In this document: piece by piece, positions 46,357-53,737 of the stretch
Layout of the letters: the number at the start of each line of letters is the position of its first letter
Numbering within the stretch: the stretch's first letter is position 1
Program-made: the position numbers and the translations under genes
The notes under the pieces: model-generated
The model's input: only the letters and a program-made list of their open reading frames with translations
Databases searched by the model: none
Told to the model about the DNA's origin: nothing
From: JBGVSA01 sp049840475
Lineage (GTDB): Bacteria; Pseudomonadota; Gammaproteobacteria; Burkholderiales; Rhodocyclaceae
Reading direction: 5' to 3'
DNA: 64,000 nucleotides
Assembly (NCBI GenBank): GCA_049840475.1
Contig: JASGKX010000003.1
Location: 310,001-374,000, forward strand

Positions 46357-47073
46357 ATGTTGAGCATTGCAGGGTTTGCGGCGGGTACATGGCTGTGCCA
46401 AGTGCTGCCAACGCTTCCTTCCGTTATAGGGCCAATCGTCGGTACTGCGTGCGCTGGGGTGGCTTGCGCGATGAGTCGCGGAAAATGGCGCACGATTGCC
46501 GTATTCGCGCTGGCGATCATGCTTGGCCTCACGCACGCTGTCTGGCGCGCCGGCTTGAGGCTCTCCGACCAGCTCGACGCAACGCTCGAAGATCGGCCGG
46601 TAGTCGTGCGCGGGTACGTCTCCGGTCTCGTGCGGGCGGACGGCGCCAGTCAGCGCTTCGACTTCGTGGCGGATTCCCATCCCGGGCTTCCAACTCATAT
46701 CTCGTTGGCTTGGTACAGCGCCCTGCGTTTCGATGCCGCAGCGCAACCAATGCCGACTGTCCACAGCGGCGAGCGCTGGGAATTGACGGTACGCCTGAGG
46801 CGACCTCACGGCAACGCTAATCCCGCCGGGTTCGACTACGAAGGGTGGTTGCTTCAGCGCGGAATACGGGCAACTGGGTACGTTGTTGCCGACATCACAG
46901 GCCGGGCGCGCCGGCTCTCCGATGAGCCGGGCCTGAGGCCGGCAATAGATCGCTGGCGGGAACGCTTGCGGCAGAGAATCTCTGCAGCGCTCGGCGACAC
47001 GTCGGAGGCGGGCGTTCTCGCGGCCTTGGCGGTCGGCGACCAGGGCGCCGTGGCACTGGAAAGAGATAATTGA
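46357..47073 (+). pseudogene. comEC: ComEC DNA-uptake channel, truncated by insertion
   Basis: Only 238 codons are left of a protein normally about 700-850 residues. What remains is the N-terminal helix (GFAAGTWLCQVLPTLP), another hydrophobic segment, the DUF4131 OB-like domain (VVVRGYVSGLVRADGASQRF) and the beginning of the competence domain (LAALAVGDQGAVALERDN). In intact ComEC the GDQG block continues into the channel; here the frame meets TGA at 47071-47073 and no frame downstream resumes ComEC. The channel and the metallo-beta-lactamase domain are absent from the window. DNA uptake should be lost unless a second copy exists. Confidence 0.85.
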
Positions 47074-47091
47074 AACCTGAGTTGGCTGTTA

Positions 47092-47123
47092 AGAAAACTG
47101 GCGCGATACGCGCCTAGTTTTCT
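47092..47123. repeat. Long hairpin at the island's left end
   Basis: AGAAAACTGGCGCG (47092-47105) pairs with CGCGCCTAGTTTTCT (47109-47123) over 14 bp with one bulged T and an ATA loop, about 20 bases inside the comEC breakpoint. Such structures are found at transposon ends and at recombinase crossover sites; its role here is inferred. Confidence 0.6.
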
Positions 47124-47186
47124 ACCGCTTGAGAAGTGCAGTGAAAAAAGAAATCTGCGGTGCAAGCCGCATGGAGAGCTACATGA

Positions 47187-47393
47187 GTGACAAATAAACT
47201 TGAGGCGGATGAATTTGGCTTGTTATTAAAATTCACTCTGGATGCCGTACTTCGGAGGCATTTGAAGCGTTGCGCTTTCACGCTACTTGAAAGGCCTTCC
47301 ACGCTCATCCAACCTTGCTGGCAATCACTCACCGTTAAACAGGCGTGCTACCTCTGCGTTCTGCGCATCAATGTCTTCAGGTGCTGCCAGTAA
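47187..47393 (+). CDS. Small open frame at island edge, doubtful
   Basis: 68 codons from GTG at 47187 (TNKLEADEFGLLLKFTLDAV onward). The first 40 residues look protein-like, but the frame runs into the antisense of the antitoxin repeat at 47325, as if a gene had been cut by that repeat. No family recognised. Could be the stub of a gene displaced when the cassette was inserted. Confidence 0.25.
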   Translation: MTNKLEADEFGLLLKFTLDAVLRRHLKRCAFTLLERPSTLIQPCWQSLTVKQACYLCVLRINVFRCCQ

Positions 47394-47600
47394 GCCCTTC
47401 GCAACCCCCAGTCGCTTACCTGGAGAGCCGATTGGAACAAGACGGGCGACCGGACGACCGCGTCGCACAATGACTACCTGTTCTAGCTCCCCGTGCTCGA
47501 GCTGCGCGACCAAACTGGACAGCGACGCCCTGACCGCCGTCATGTTCATTGCTTTCACTGTATCTCCCAGTGTGTTGCAAGCCAACATCATGGTTCATCC
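47322..47600. repeat. Direct repeat, copy 1 (antitoxin unit)
   Basis: About 280 bases that recur with high identity at 58527-58805 in the same orientation. The repeat covers the whole antitoxin gene, its ribosome site GGGAGATAC and roughly 40 bases of leader up to CATCATGG. Sequence outside is unrelated. Confidence 0.85.
47325..47558 (-). CDS. Phd/YefM-type antitoxin, orphan (copy 1)
   Basis: 77 residues from a GTG at 47558, chosen because GGGAGATAC sits 5 bases upstream and this GTG is conserved in copy 2. MTAVRASLSSLVAQLEHGEL and VVIVRRGRPVARLVPIGSPG show the Phd/YefM DNA-binding fold; the last 25 residues are the usual toxin-binding tail. No PIN or Doc toxin is encoded on either side (46.3-48.0 kb checked in all frames). 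About 90% identical to the protein at 58530-58763. Confidence 0.8.
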   Translation of the reverse strand: MKAMNMTAVRASLSSLVAQLEHGELEQVVIVRRGRPVARLVPIGSPGKRLGVAKGLLAAPEDIDAQNAEVARLFNGE

Positions 47601-47692
47601 AGGGGGCTGAAGCTACTCCATCACCGAAGGTTCGAGCGCAACATCGGAGGAGTCGAGACGACTCGTCGTTCGGAAGGAAGATTCTGTCGACT

Positions 47693-47869
47693 ATGGTGTC
47701 GAGATTGCGGGCAGTTCAAGAAAACTTAGTGCTCGAGAGCTTCGATAAACGAAGGCCCGACTTCCAGCGTTTCATCGCTTCGATGGGGGCTCCGACAGAA
47801 AGAGTTTCCGCAAAGTCCGCAGCGGAATTTCTCGAATCTGAGCGAGACGGACCGCTTGAAAAAGCGTGA
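47693..47869 (+). CDS. Small hypothetical protein upstream of CBASS, doubtful
   Basis: 58 codons from ATG (MVSRLRAVQENLVLESFDKR, then RPDFQRFIASMGAPTERVSA); charged and helix-prone, with GGAAGG about 14 bases before the start. The frame is also open to 47549 upstream. No family recognised. It ends 196 bases before the CD-NTase start. Could be a small regulator of the CBASS operon or a chance frame. Confidence 0.35.
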   Translation: MVSRLRAVQENLVLESFDKRRPDFQRFIASMGAPTERVSAKSAAEFLESERDGPLEKA

Positions 47870-48065
47870 TTTTGAGTGCTCAGTCGCGTATGTGGGAAAT
47901 AGAGTGAGACGTACTATATGTAGTTGTGTTGACTTGAGAATTTACTAGGAGTAGTGTTTTTCTACACAAGCTAGAAGGCTTCGCTCGCGAATGCACCCAT
48001 TGGTAACCGTAGGATTGTTCGCCGGCTTCGTATCTTGGCTATTTTCAAAAGATAAGGACAGCAAG

Positions 48066-49079
48066 ATGCCTGCAGTTCAACGCCAGTTCGAAGACTTTCA
48101 CAGCGCCATCTGTTTCGATGAGGATGACGAAAAGGCTACCCTTCGTGAAAAGCGCGAGATTCTTCTCCAGGCTCTGAATGAGAAGCTTGAGGACGACGTC
48201 CCTGCATTCACTTACTTCAATCAGGGTAGTTACTCAATGCATACAGGGGTGGTTCCCCTGGACGGCAACTTCGACATCGATGTTGGTCTCATCTTCGACT
48301 GCACAAAGGACAAGTACCCCGACCCGGTGGCGTTGAAGAAGAAGGTTCGTGACGCGCTGAACACAAACGTCCGCACGGTCGTCATTCGCCGGCCATGTGT
48401 AACCGTCAACTATATGAGTGGCGGAGAGATTGCCTACCATGTGGACTTGGCTATCTACGCCAAGGGCACAGATGGCCAGCTCTATCTGGCCAAGGGCAAG
48501 GAGAACTCGGCGGAGGAGCACCGTTTTTGGGAGGTCGCTGACCCGAAGGAGTTGACCAAGCGCGTCTGCAATGCGTTCGAAGACTCCAACGAGCAAGCCC
48601 AATACCGCCGCTGCATCCGCTACCTCAAGCGCTGGCGGCAAGTTCAATTTCAAGGGGGCGGCGCACCGGTAAGCATTGCCCTCACCGTCGCAGCGCTGCT
48701 TTGGTTTAGGCCGAACTTTGGCATGTCGGGAAAGCCAGCGGACCTGCTAGCCATGCTGGATTGGGTCAATTCAATACTTGGTCAATTTACTTACGAATAC
48801 AGCCTGGACGACGGCTTGCATCAACGGCTGAAAGTGCTATTGCCGGTGACGCCTTACACTGACCTGATGTCCAAGCGGACCGCCGCACAGATGACGAGCT
48901 TCAGGGAGAAGCTAGAGGCGCTACGCGATGCTCTACAGAACGCCTATGACGAAGAGCTGCCGGAAGACGCCTGCAAGCTTTTGAAGAAGCAGTTTGGCGA
49001 TGACTTTAAGGTGCCAGAGAAGTCTGAGACGGCCAAGGTGGTTGCGCCTGCAGTCATCAGCACCGGGAACTCCGCTTGA
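48066..49079 (+). CDS. CBASS cyclic-oligonucleotide synthase (CD-NTase)
   Basis: 337 residues from the ATG at 48066, which has TAAGGAC 7 bases upstream and gives the family opening MPAVQRQFEDFHSAI; an in-frame ATG at 47991 would add 25 hydrophobic residues. Nucleotidyltransferase core: QGSYSMHTG (GS at 54-55), the metal pair in NFDIDVGLIF (Asp70, Asp72) and a third Asp in YHVDLAIYAKG (Asp127), then an OAS1-like helical domain. On phage infection it makes a cyclic di- or trinucleotide. The C-terminus ends VISTGNSA, a flexible tail with a small last residue, as needed for ligation by Cap2. Partner Cap5 is typical of clade G (CdnG), so 3',2'-cGAMP is a plausible product; clade is not proved. Confidence 0.88.
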   Translation: MPAVQRQFEDFHSAICFDEDDEKATLREKREILLQALNEKLEDDVPAFTYFNQGSYSMHTGVVPLDGNFDIDVGLIFDCTKDKYPDPVALKKKVRDALNTNVRTVVIRRPCVTVNYMSGGEIAYHVDLAIYAKGTDGQLYLAKGKENSAEEHRFWEVADPKELTKRVCNAFEDSNEQAQYRRCIRYLKRWRQVQFQGGGAPVSIALTVAALLWFRPNFGMSGKPADLLAMLDWVNSILGQFTYEYSLDDGLHQRLKVLLPVTPYTDLMSKRTAAQMTSFREKLEALRDALQNAYDEELPEDACKLLKKQFGDDFKVPEKSETAKVVAPAVISTGNSA

Positions 49080-50804
49080 CGGAGACAGCCGCCGCCAGTT
49101 CAGCCAAGGTTGAGGCCGCATTTGAGGCTGTCCAAGCCGCGTGTAGTTTGCGTGGTATCGAAGTTACCCGCTTGGAGAGCCCATCTCCGAATTGCCTTGG
49201 AGTGGAGCTTGCCGGAGCCGCGTGTAAGTGGCCCGTGTACGTAGATTGTGACGAGGAGCGGTTGAGCCTACCGACTGTCCGTACAAAGCCGCCTACGGCC
49301 CCCCTTGCGCATGTCAGCTACTCTGGCGTCGTGTGTATTGACGATGGACAGGGCTTATCGCTCGACCCCGAGCGCCCGGCCGACATTGTGGCGCACACGG
49401 TACTCAAGGCTTACGACCTGCTTGAGAGTTCGGAGAAAGACGCCATCACTGGCTACTCAGAGTTCTTCAACGAGCTAGAGGGGTACTGGCTTCATCTGCC
49501 CGGGTCTCTACGCTCTCGGGCCTATTTCGATGTTGAACGGCAAGTCGCGTTTGGTCAAAGGGTTCGTGAAGTCGAACTCGGCAACGCCGAAGTGGTACTT
49601 CGTAGAGAGAGATGGAGAAGTACCTTGGGAGGTCAAGAACGAAAAGCTCGAGGGGCTACGAGCTCTCTATGTACATCTTGATACGCTGGGAATGCCACCG
49701 GTTCGCCCGGATAAGCTGACGGACGCCTTTATCGCGGATGTTTTCCAACGTTTGTCGCCCGAGCAGCTGGAACTCTGTGCCCAATTGCTCGGCCCGTCGA
49801 AGAACTCGCCCAAACGGCTTGCATTGCTGGTATCTGTGCCGCGCCACGCAGGTGGTCGCTCGCTGGTTGGCATTGCTTTTGGTGCACATCGAGGCGTCGT
49901 CGATAAGAAGGTCCCTGTAACGCCATTGACCATGCGACGCCACGCTCCCAATTACATGCGCGAGCGTGGCGGCGCCTCACTGGATTTGCTCGAAAAACAC
50001 GTGGCTGTTCTCGGGGCCGGTGCCATCGGGTGTGTCGTCGTCAACACTTTGGCTGCCGCGGGCGTAGGGAAACTCACGGTGGTCGATAACGACGAATATT
50101 CGGAAGACAACGTATTTCGGCATCTGCTGGAGCCGCTTTATATCGACATTTCCAAACCGGTGGGCCTGAAGTACGCGCTAGAGCGGCGGTATCCCGGCCT
50201 TAATATCACACCGGTCTGCTCAACTGCCCAAGCCTGGTTTAAGACCACCGACCTCGATAATTACGACGGCATCGTGTTTGCCTTTGGGGCACCTTCTGTC
50301 GAGCGTTCGTTCTCTCGTGCGCTCAAGGGAAAACGGCCCGACCTGCCAGTCGTCTTTACATGGCTCGAGGCGTTGGACTTGGGCGGGCACTCGGTATTGA
50401 TGTGGAGCAAAGGCGAAGGCTGCCTCGACTGTATTTACCGTGATGACGAGGGGCTGACCTGCCTAGCTTCGCGGACGTCCTTTCTGGAGCCAAATCAGCC
50501 CGTTACAAAGAACCTCACGGGCTGCGCCGGTGCATACGTACCGTTCGGGCCTATTCAAGCACGCCGTACTGGGTTACTGGCGGCTGAGCACATCCTTTCG
50601 GCGATGGCTATCGTGGCTGCGGGAAACGACGCACAAGAGCCTTCCTATCGATTTTGGGTAGGGGAAGGCCAAGCGGCCGCCCTGCATGGGCTACGCACTA
50701 CGTACTGGTTCCAGACCGCGCGGACAACCCTCCCGGAAGACGCCACACGCAAGGTTTTTGGCCGTGCTTGTCGATACTGCTGTACGCCGGAGAAGACCAC
50801 TTGA
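49076..50804 (+). pseudogene. cap2: Cap2, E1/E2-like ligase of type II CBASS, one +1 frameshift
   Basis: TTG start at 49076 overlaps the CD-NTase stop (TTGA). The N-terminal part is E2-like, with the candidate catalytic Cys in HVSYSGVVCIDDG. Near 49520-49545 the frame must move by one base; it then reads NGKSRLVKGFVKSNSATPKW into the E1-like half, with HVAVLGAGAIGCVVVNTLAA (ATP-binding GxGxxG), TVVDNDEYSEDNVFR and a later Cys in NLTGCAGAYVPFG. Repaired length is about 575 residues, normal for Cap2. Cap2 joins the C-terminus of the CD-NTase to target proteins and so primes it. If the frameshift is real, E2 and E1 are separated and the system may be crippled. Confidence 0.85.
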
Positions 50805-51304
50805 ACTTGGTATACCGCGTAACAGCCCGCCAAAGGCTCATCATCGTCGGCCATGCTTGGCGGCAGATGCTGGCTTTTGCACAGCGCCGCCGGTGGGATT
50901 GCGAAGCGGGAGGGGTCCTTCTGGGACGTCATCTTCTCGATTCCCGCGACGTAGTTGTCGACGAAGTGACAACGCCCCGTGAGGCCGACCGGAGAGGCAG
51001 GTTCAGTTTTTTTCGGTCCTCCAGTCATGAGCTCGAGGCACGCAAACGCTGGGTCGAAGAGAACAGCACCATGGCCTACTTGGGGCTGTGGCACACGCAC
51101 CCAGAGCCTGACCCGACTCCGAGTGGCGTCAACCAACAAGACTGGAAGCATGCTGTTTCTCGTGACACCTTTGAGGGCGACCGCCTGTTTTTTCCCATCG
51201 TGGGCACGCGCAACATCCGCATTTGGACGCTGAGCAGACGAGGGACCTTTCGGGAATTGCTGCCGGAGAATAAAAATGCCAACGAACAAGACTGCAGCGC
51301 CTAA
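50801..51304 (+). CDS. cap3: Cap3, JAB/MPN isopeptidase of type II CBASS
   Basis: 167 residues from a TTG at 50801 overlapping the cap2 stop (TTGA), the same start arrangement as cap2. JAMM zinc site: Glu in CEAGGVLLGRH, His-x-His and Ser in LGLWHTHPEPDPTPSG, and Asp in QQDW. Cap3 cuts the CD-NTase from its targets and keeps priming in check. The frame is open upstream to 50654 but inside cap2; family length and the stop overlap favour the TTG. Confidence 0.85.
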   Translation: MNLVYRVTARQRLIIVGHAWRQMLAFAQRRRWDCEAGGVLLGRHLLDSRDVVVDEVTTPREADRRGRFSFFRSSSHELEARKRWVEENSTMAYLGLWHTHPEPDPTPSGVNQQDWKHAVSRDTFEGDRLFFPIVGTRNIRIWTLSRRGTFRELLPENKNANEQDCSA

Positions 51305-52436
51305 GGCTGCGGCGAAAGATGCTCGAACCCAGGACCGCGCTCGCATCCCTATCGATGTGCGACGTAATCTGTGGGTGGCCGCGGCGGGTCGTTGCGAGTT
51401 CCGCGGTTGCTGCAAACCGGTAGGACGCGACTTTCTGACAAAGGAGCGGGCTTTTACGGGCGAGCATGCCCATATCATTGCCGACAGCCCCGGCGGTGCT
51501 CGAGGTGTCAAGGGCGATTCGGAGCTTTTGGCCAAGGATGTTAATAATCTGATGTTGGCCTGCTACGACTGCCACGCTCGTATCGACCGGCATGGTAAGG
51601 GCAATAGATTCACTACGCAGCAGCTTCAAGCAATGAAGCGCGAGCACGAGGCTCGTATCGAACGCATCTACTCTGCTACGGGGGTGGTCGAGAGTCTTCC
51701 GTTGGTGATGACCTTTCCCGTAGGACCCCATCCCGCCAATATCGACGTGGAGCAGATTCACTTCGCGATGCTGGAAAACAGTGAGTACAAGATGTTCCCT
51801 CGAGGCACACACATCCACATCAACCGTAGCAACTTCGACTTCCAGGACAACGACCCGAACTTCTGGCCCCTGGCTGAAAGGGTGTTGTCCGACCAGTACA
51901 CCCGCCATGTCGAGCCCGCACTTGCCGAGTGCAATGGCAACGCCCATCTGAGCATTGCTGGCTTTGCACCTATCCCGATGCTTATGAAGTTGGGGGCTCT
52001 TGTCGGTGACAAAACTCGAGCCAGCGTCATGGACCTTCCCAATGACGGCTGGCTTTGGGACAAAAACGATACATGTCCTGAGCCCGCCTATGTCTACGAT
52101 GTTCCGAACGAACTGCCGCTCGAGGTTGCCGTAGTGGTGAGCATCTCTGGCGACGTTGTGCATCCTGTCGGCCGTGAGGTCGTTGAATTCCGGGCAGTAC
52201 AGCCTGGCCGAGGCATCATTCGGAAAGAAGCGCATTTGCAGCAGTTCCGGCGCGACTTCGACACGTTTCTGTTGCGCGTCATGGGCGCTGGTGCGAGTGT
52301 ATTGCACATATATCCAGCGACACCGCTGTCGGCAAGCCTCGAGATAGGTCGCATGCTTCTACCCAAGGTGTTCCAGGAAGTTCATGTCTGGGAGTGGCAG
52401 GCCCCAAACTGGATGCCCACGCTTCGGCTCAAATAG
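51276..52436 (+). CDS. cap5: Cap5, HNH endonuclease-SAVED effector of CBASS
   Basis: 386 residues. HNH nuclease at about 30-110: zinc Cys 40, 45, 96 and 99, GEHAHIIADSPGGARG with the catalytic His pair, NNLMLACYDCHARID. SAVED domain from about 150: ESLPLVMTFPVGPHPANIDV, HLSIAGFAPIPMLMKLGALV, LEVAVVVSISGDVVHPVGRE, ending VFQEVHVWEWQAPNWMPTLR. The SAVED domain binds the cyclic nucleotide and unleashes HNH cleavage of double-stranded DNA, killing the infected cell. The start lies 29 bases inside cap3, so the four genes are one tightly coupled operon. Confidence 0.9.
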   Translation: MPTNKTAAPKAAAKDARTQDRARIPIDVRRNLWVAAAGRCEFRGCCKPVGRDFLTKERAFTGEHAHIIADSPGGARGVKGDSELLAKDVNNLMLACYDCHARIDRHGKGNRFTTQQLQAMKREHEARIERIYSATGVVESLPLVMTFPVGPHPANIDVEQIHFAMLENSEYKMFPRGTHIHINRSNFDFQDNDPNFWPLAERVLSDQYTRHVEPALAECNGNAHLSIAGFAPIPMLMKLGALVGDKTRASVMDLPNDGWLWDKNDTCPEPAYVYDVPNELPLEVAVVVSISGDVVHPVGREVVEFRAVQPGRGIIRKEAHLQQFRRDFDTFLLRVMGAGASVLHIYPATPLSASLEIGRMLLPKVFQEVHVWEWQAPNWMPTLRLK

Positions 52437-52613
52437 CTCACCTTGATTGTGGGGCAAGCTAACTCCAAAGCGGTCAAGGTTCGCCTGCTCGCCAGATTTG
52501 CTTGCCTCAGGAGGCGCTTGTACTCGTTCTCGCTGGCTTTTCTCAAAAACATTCCCGCTGTTCGCCGGTAAGGTGAGCCATGCCAACTACCAAGCTATTC
52601 GCAGGTATCGCAT

Positions 52614-53666
52614 ATGGACATGTTTGCGCTTCGCCCGGATTCAAATGAGCGTTTTTTCATCACTGAAGAAGTCTATTTTGAGAAAACGCAGCGTCAACCT
52701 CCTTGGGTGACGGAGACAAAGAGTACACCCAAGCAGCCTATGTACTTGGCGACGTGCCCTGAGTGCAAGAACGCCATTGAAATACGCGAATTAGACAGGG
52801 TGCGCGGAGAGAACGACCGGGCTCCAATGGAACCGTTTGGCAAGCACTACATGTACAGCGTTCCAGCTCTTGGCATCGAATACAACCAAGTCGCTTACGA
52901 TGGATGTTCGTTAAGGGGGAAAGTCAATCTTGGGAGTTCTGAGCATCGTAGTAACGCGGCGTTCAATGAGGTTGTCCTGCAAATGCTCGTGGAGCACGCC
53001 TCTGTTATTCGGAGAGTTATCAGCCGTATTACTGGTATTAAGGTTGGCCCCAAGCTCTTCGACTCCATGATGAAGAAGTTCATCGCGGAGTCTCGCTATA
53101 AGTGCAAGGGAGTGATTCCGTCTAGCCTGCCGTACGCCATGGTGTATTGGATGGAGAGCCAAAGCATCGTTGGTCAGTACGTCTTCGATGAGGGCTTGAC
53201 TGATGCAATCAACAGGTCGGAGTACTTTCGTGTTGCGGATGGGCAAATTTTGCCGCGTGCATGGGTTGAAGCGCGAGCCGCTGCAAAAGACGAAGGAAAA
53301 TCTCCTCCTGAAAAAATGCCCTGGGGGCGCCATAAACTGGCTTTCTTCCTCGGAAGTAGGGTTCACAAGGGGAGCGAGTCCAGGGGAGAGCCGAACCGAA
53401 TGACACTTAAGGTCACGGAGCACGAAAACGATGCTCCGCGTGGTTCAGAAATATTCATCAAAGAGATTTCTTATAAAAACACAGACTTCCCCAGAGCTAT
53501 TTCCGACGTAGCGAAAGTCGCACCTGGCAACGATAAGAAAGCGCAAGAAGATAAGGTGAAATATGGAGAACTTGCCTTCGCGCACATCAGTCCGCTACTA
53601 CCTGGCTGGCAACCTAGCTGGAGGTGTGTGCCAACCATCTCATCGAGAGGGACTGAATCTCGATAG
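52614..53666 (+). CDS. Unrecognised 350-residue protein between CBASS and STAND genes
   Basis: 350 residues. One CxxC (ATCPECKNAIEIREL) near residue 48, a further Cys at YDGCSLRG, then a mixed alpha/beta region (LFDSMMKKFIAESRYKCKGV, PYAMVYWMESQSIVGQYVFD) and a Lys-rich tail. No nuclease, NTPase or HTH motif recognised. Base composition is lower in G+C than the CBASS genes. It lies 177 bases after cap5 and 71 bases before the STAND gene on the same strand, so it may be a partner of that sensor or an independent cargo gene. Confidence 0.6.
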   Translation: MDMFALRPDSNERFFITEEVYFEKTQRQPPWVTETKSTPKQPMYLATCPECKNAIEIRELDRVRGENDRAPMEPFGKHYMYSVPALGIEYNQVAYDGCSLRGKVNLGSSEHRSNAAFNEVVLQMLVEHASVIRRVISRITGIKVGPKLFDSMMKKFIAESRYKCKGVIPSSLPYAMVYWMESQSIVGQYVFDEGLTDAINRSEYFRVADGQILPRAWVEARAAAKDEGKSPPEKMPWGRHKLAFFLGSRVHKGSESRGEPNRMTLKVTEHENDAPRGSEIFIKEISYKNTDFPRAISDVAKVAPGNDKKAQEDKVKYGELAFAHISPLLPGWQPSWRCVPTISSRGTESR

Positions 53667-53737
53667 ATTGGTTGACGCCTGTTGCCCAAGAAAATGCGGC
53701 CGCCGAGTGGAAAACAGTTGAAGATATAGGAGATACC

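Noticed and set aside
49500..49560. Programmed ribosomal frameshift in cap2
   Set aside because: No slippery heptamer or stimulatory structure is seen at the site, and Cap2 homologs are single-frame, so mutation or error is likelier.
52447..52710. 87-codon frame overlapping the start of the 350-residue gene
   Set aside because: Different frame from the better-supported gene at 52614, weak start, no family similarity.
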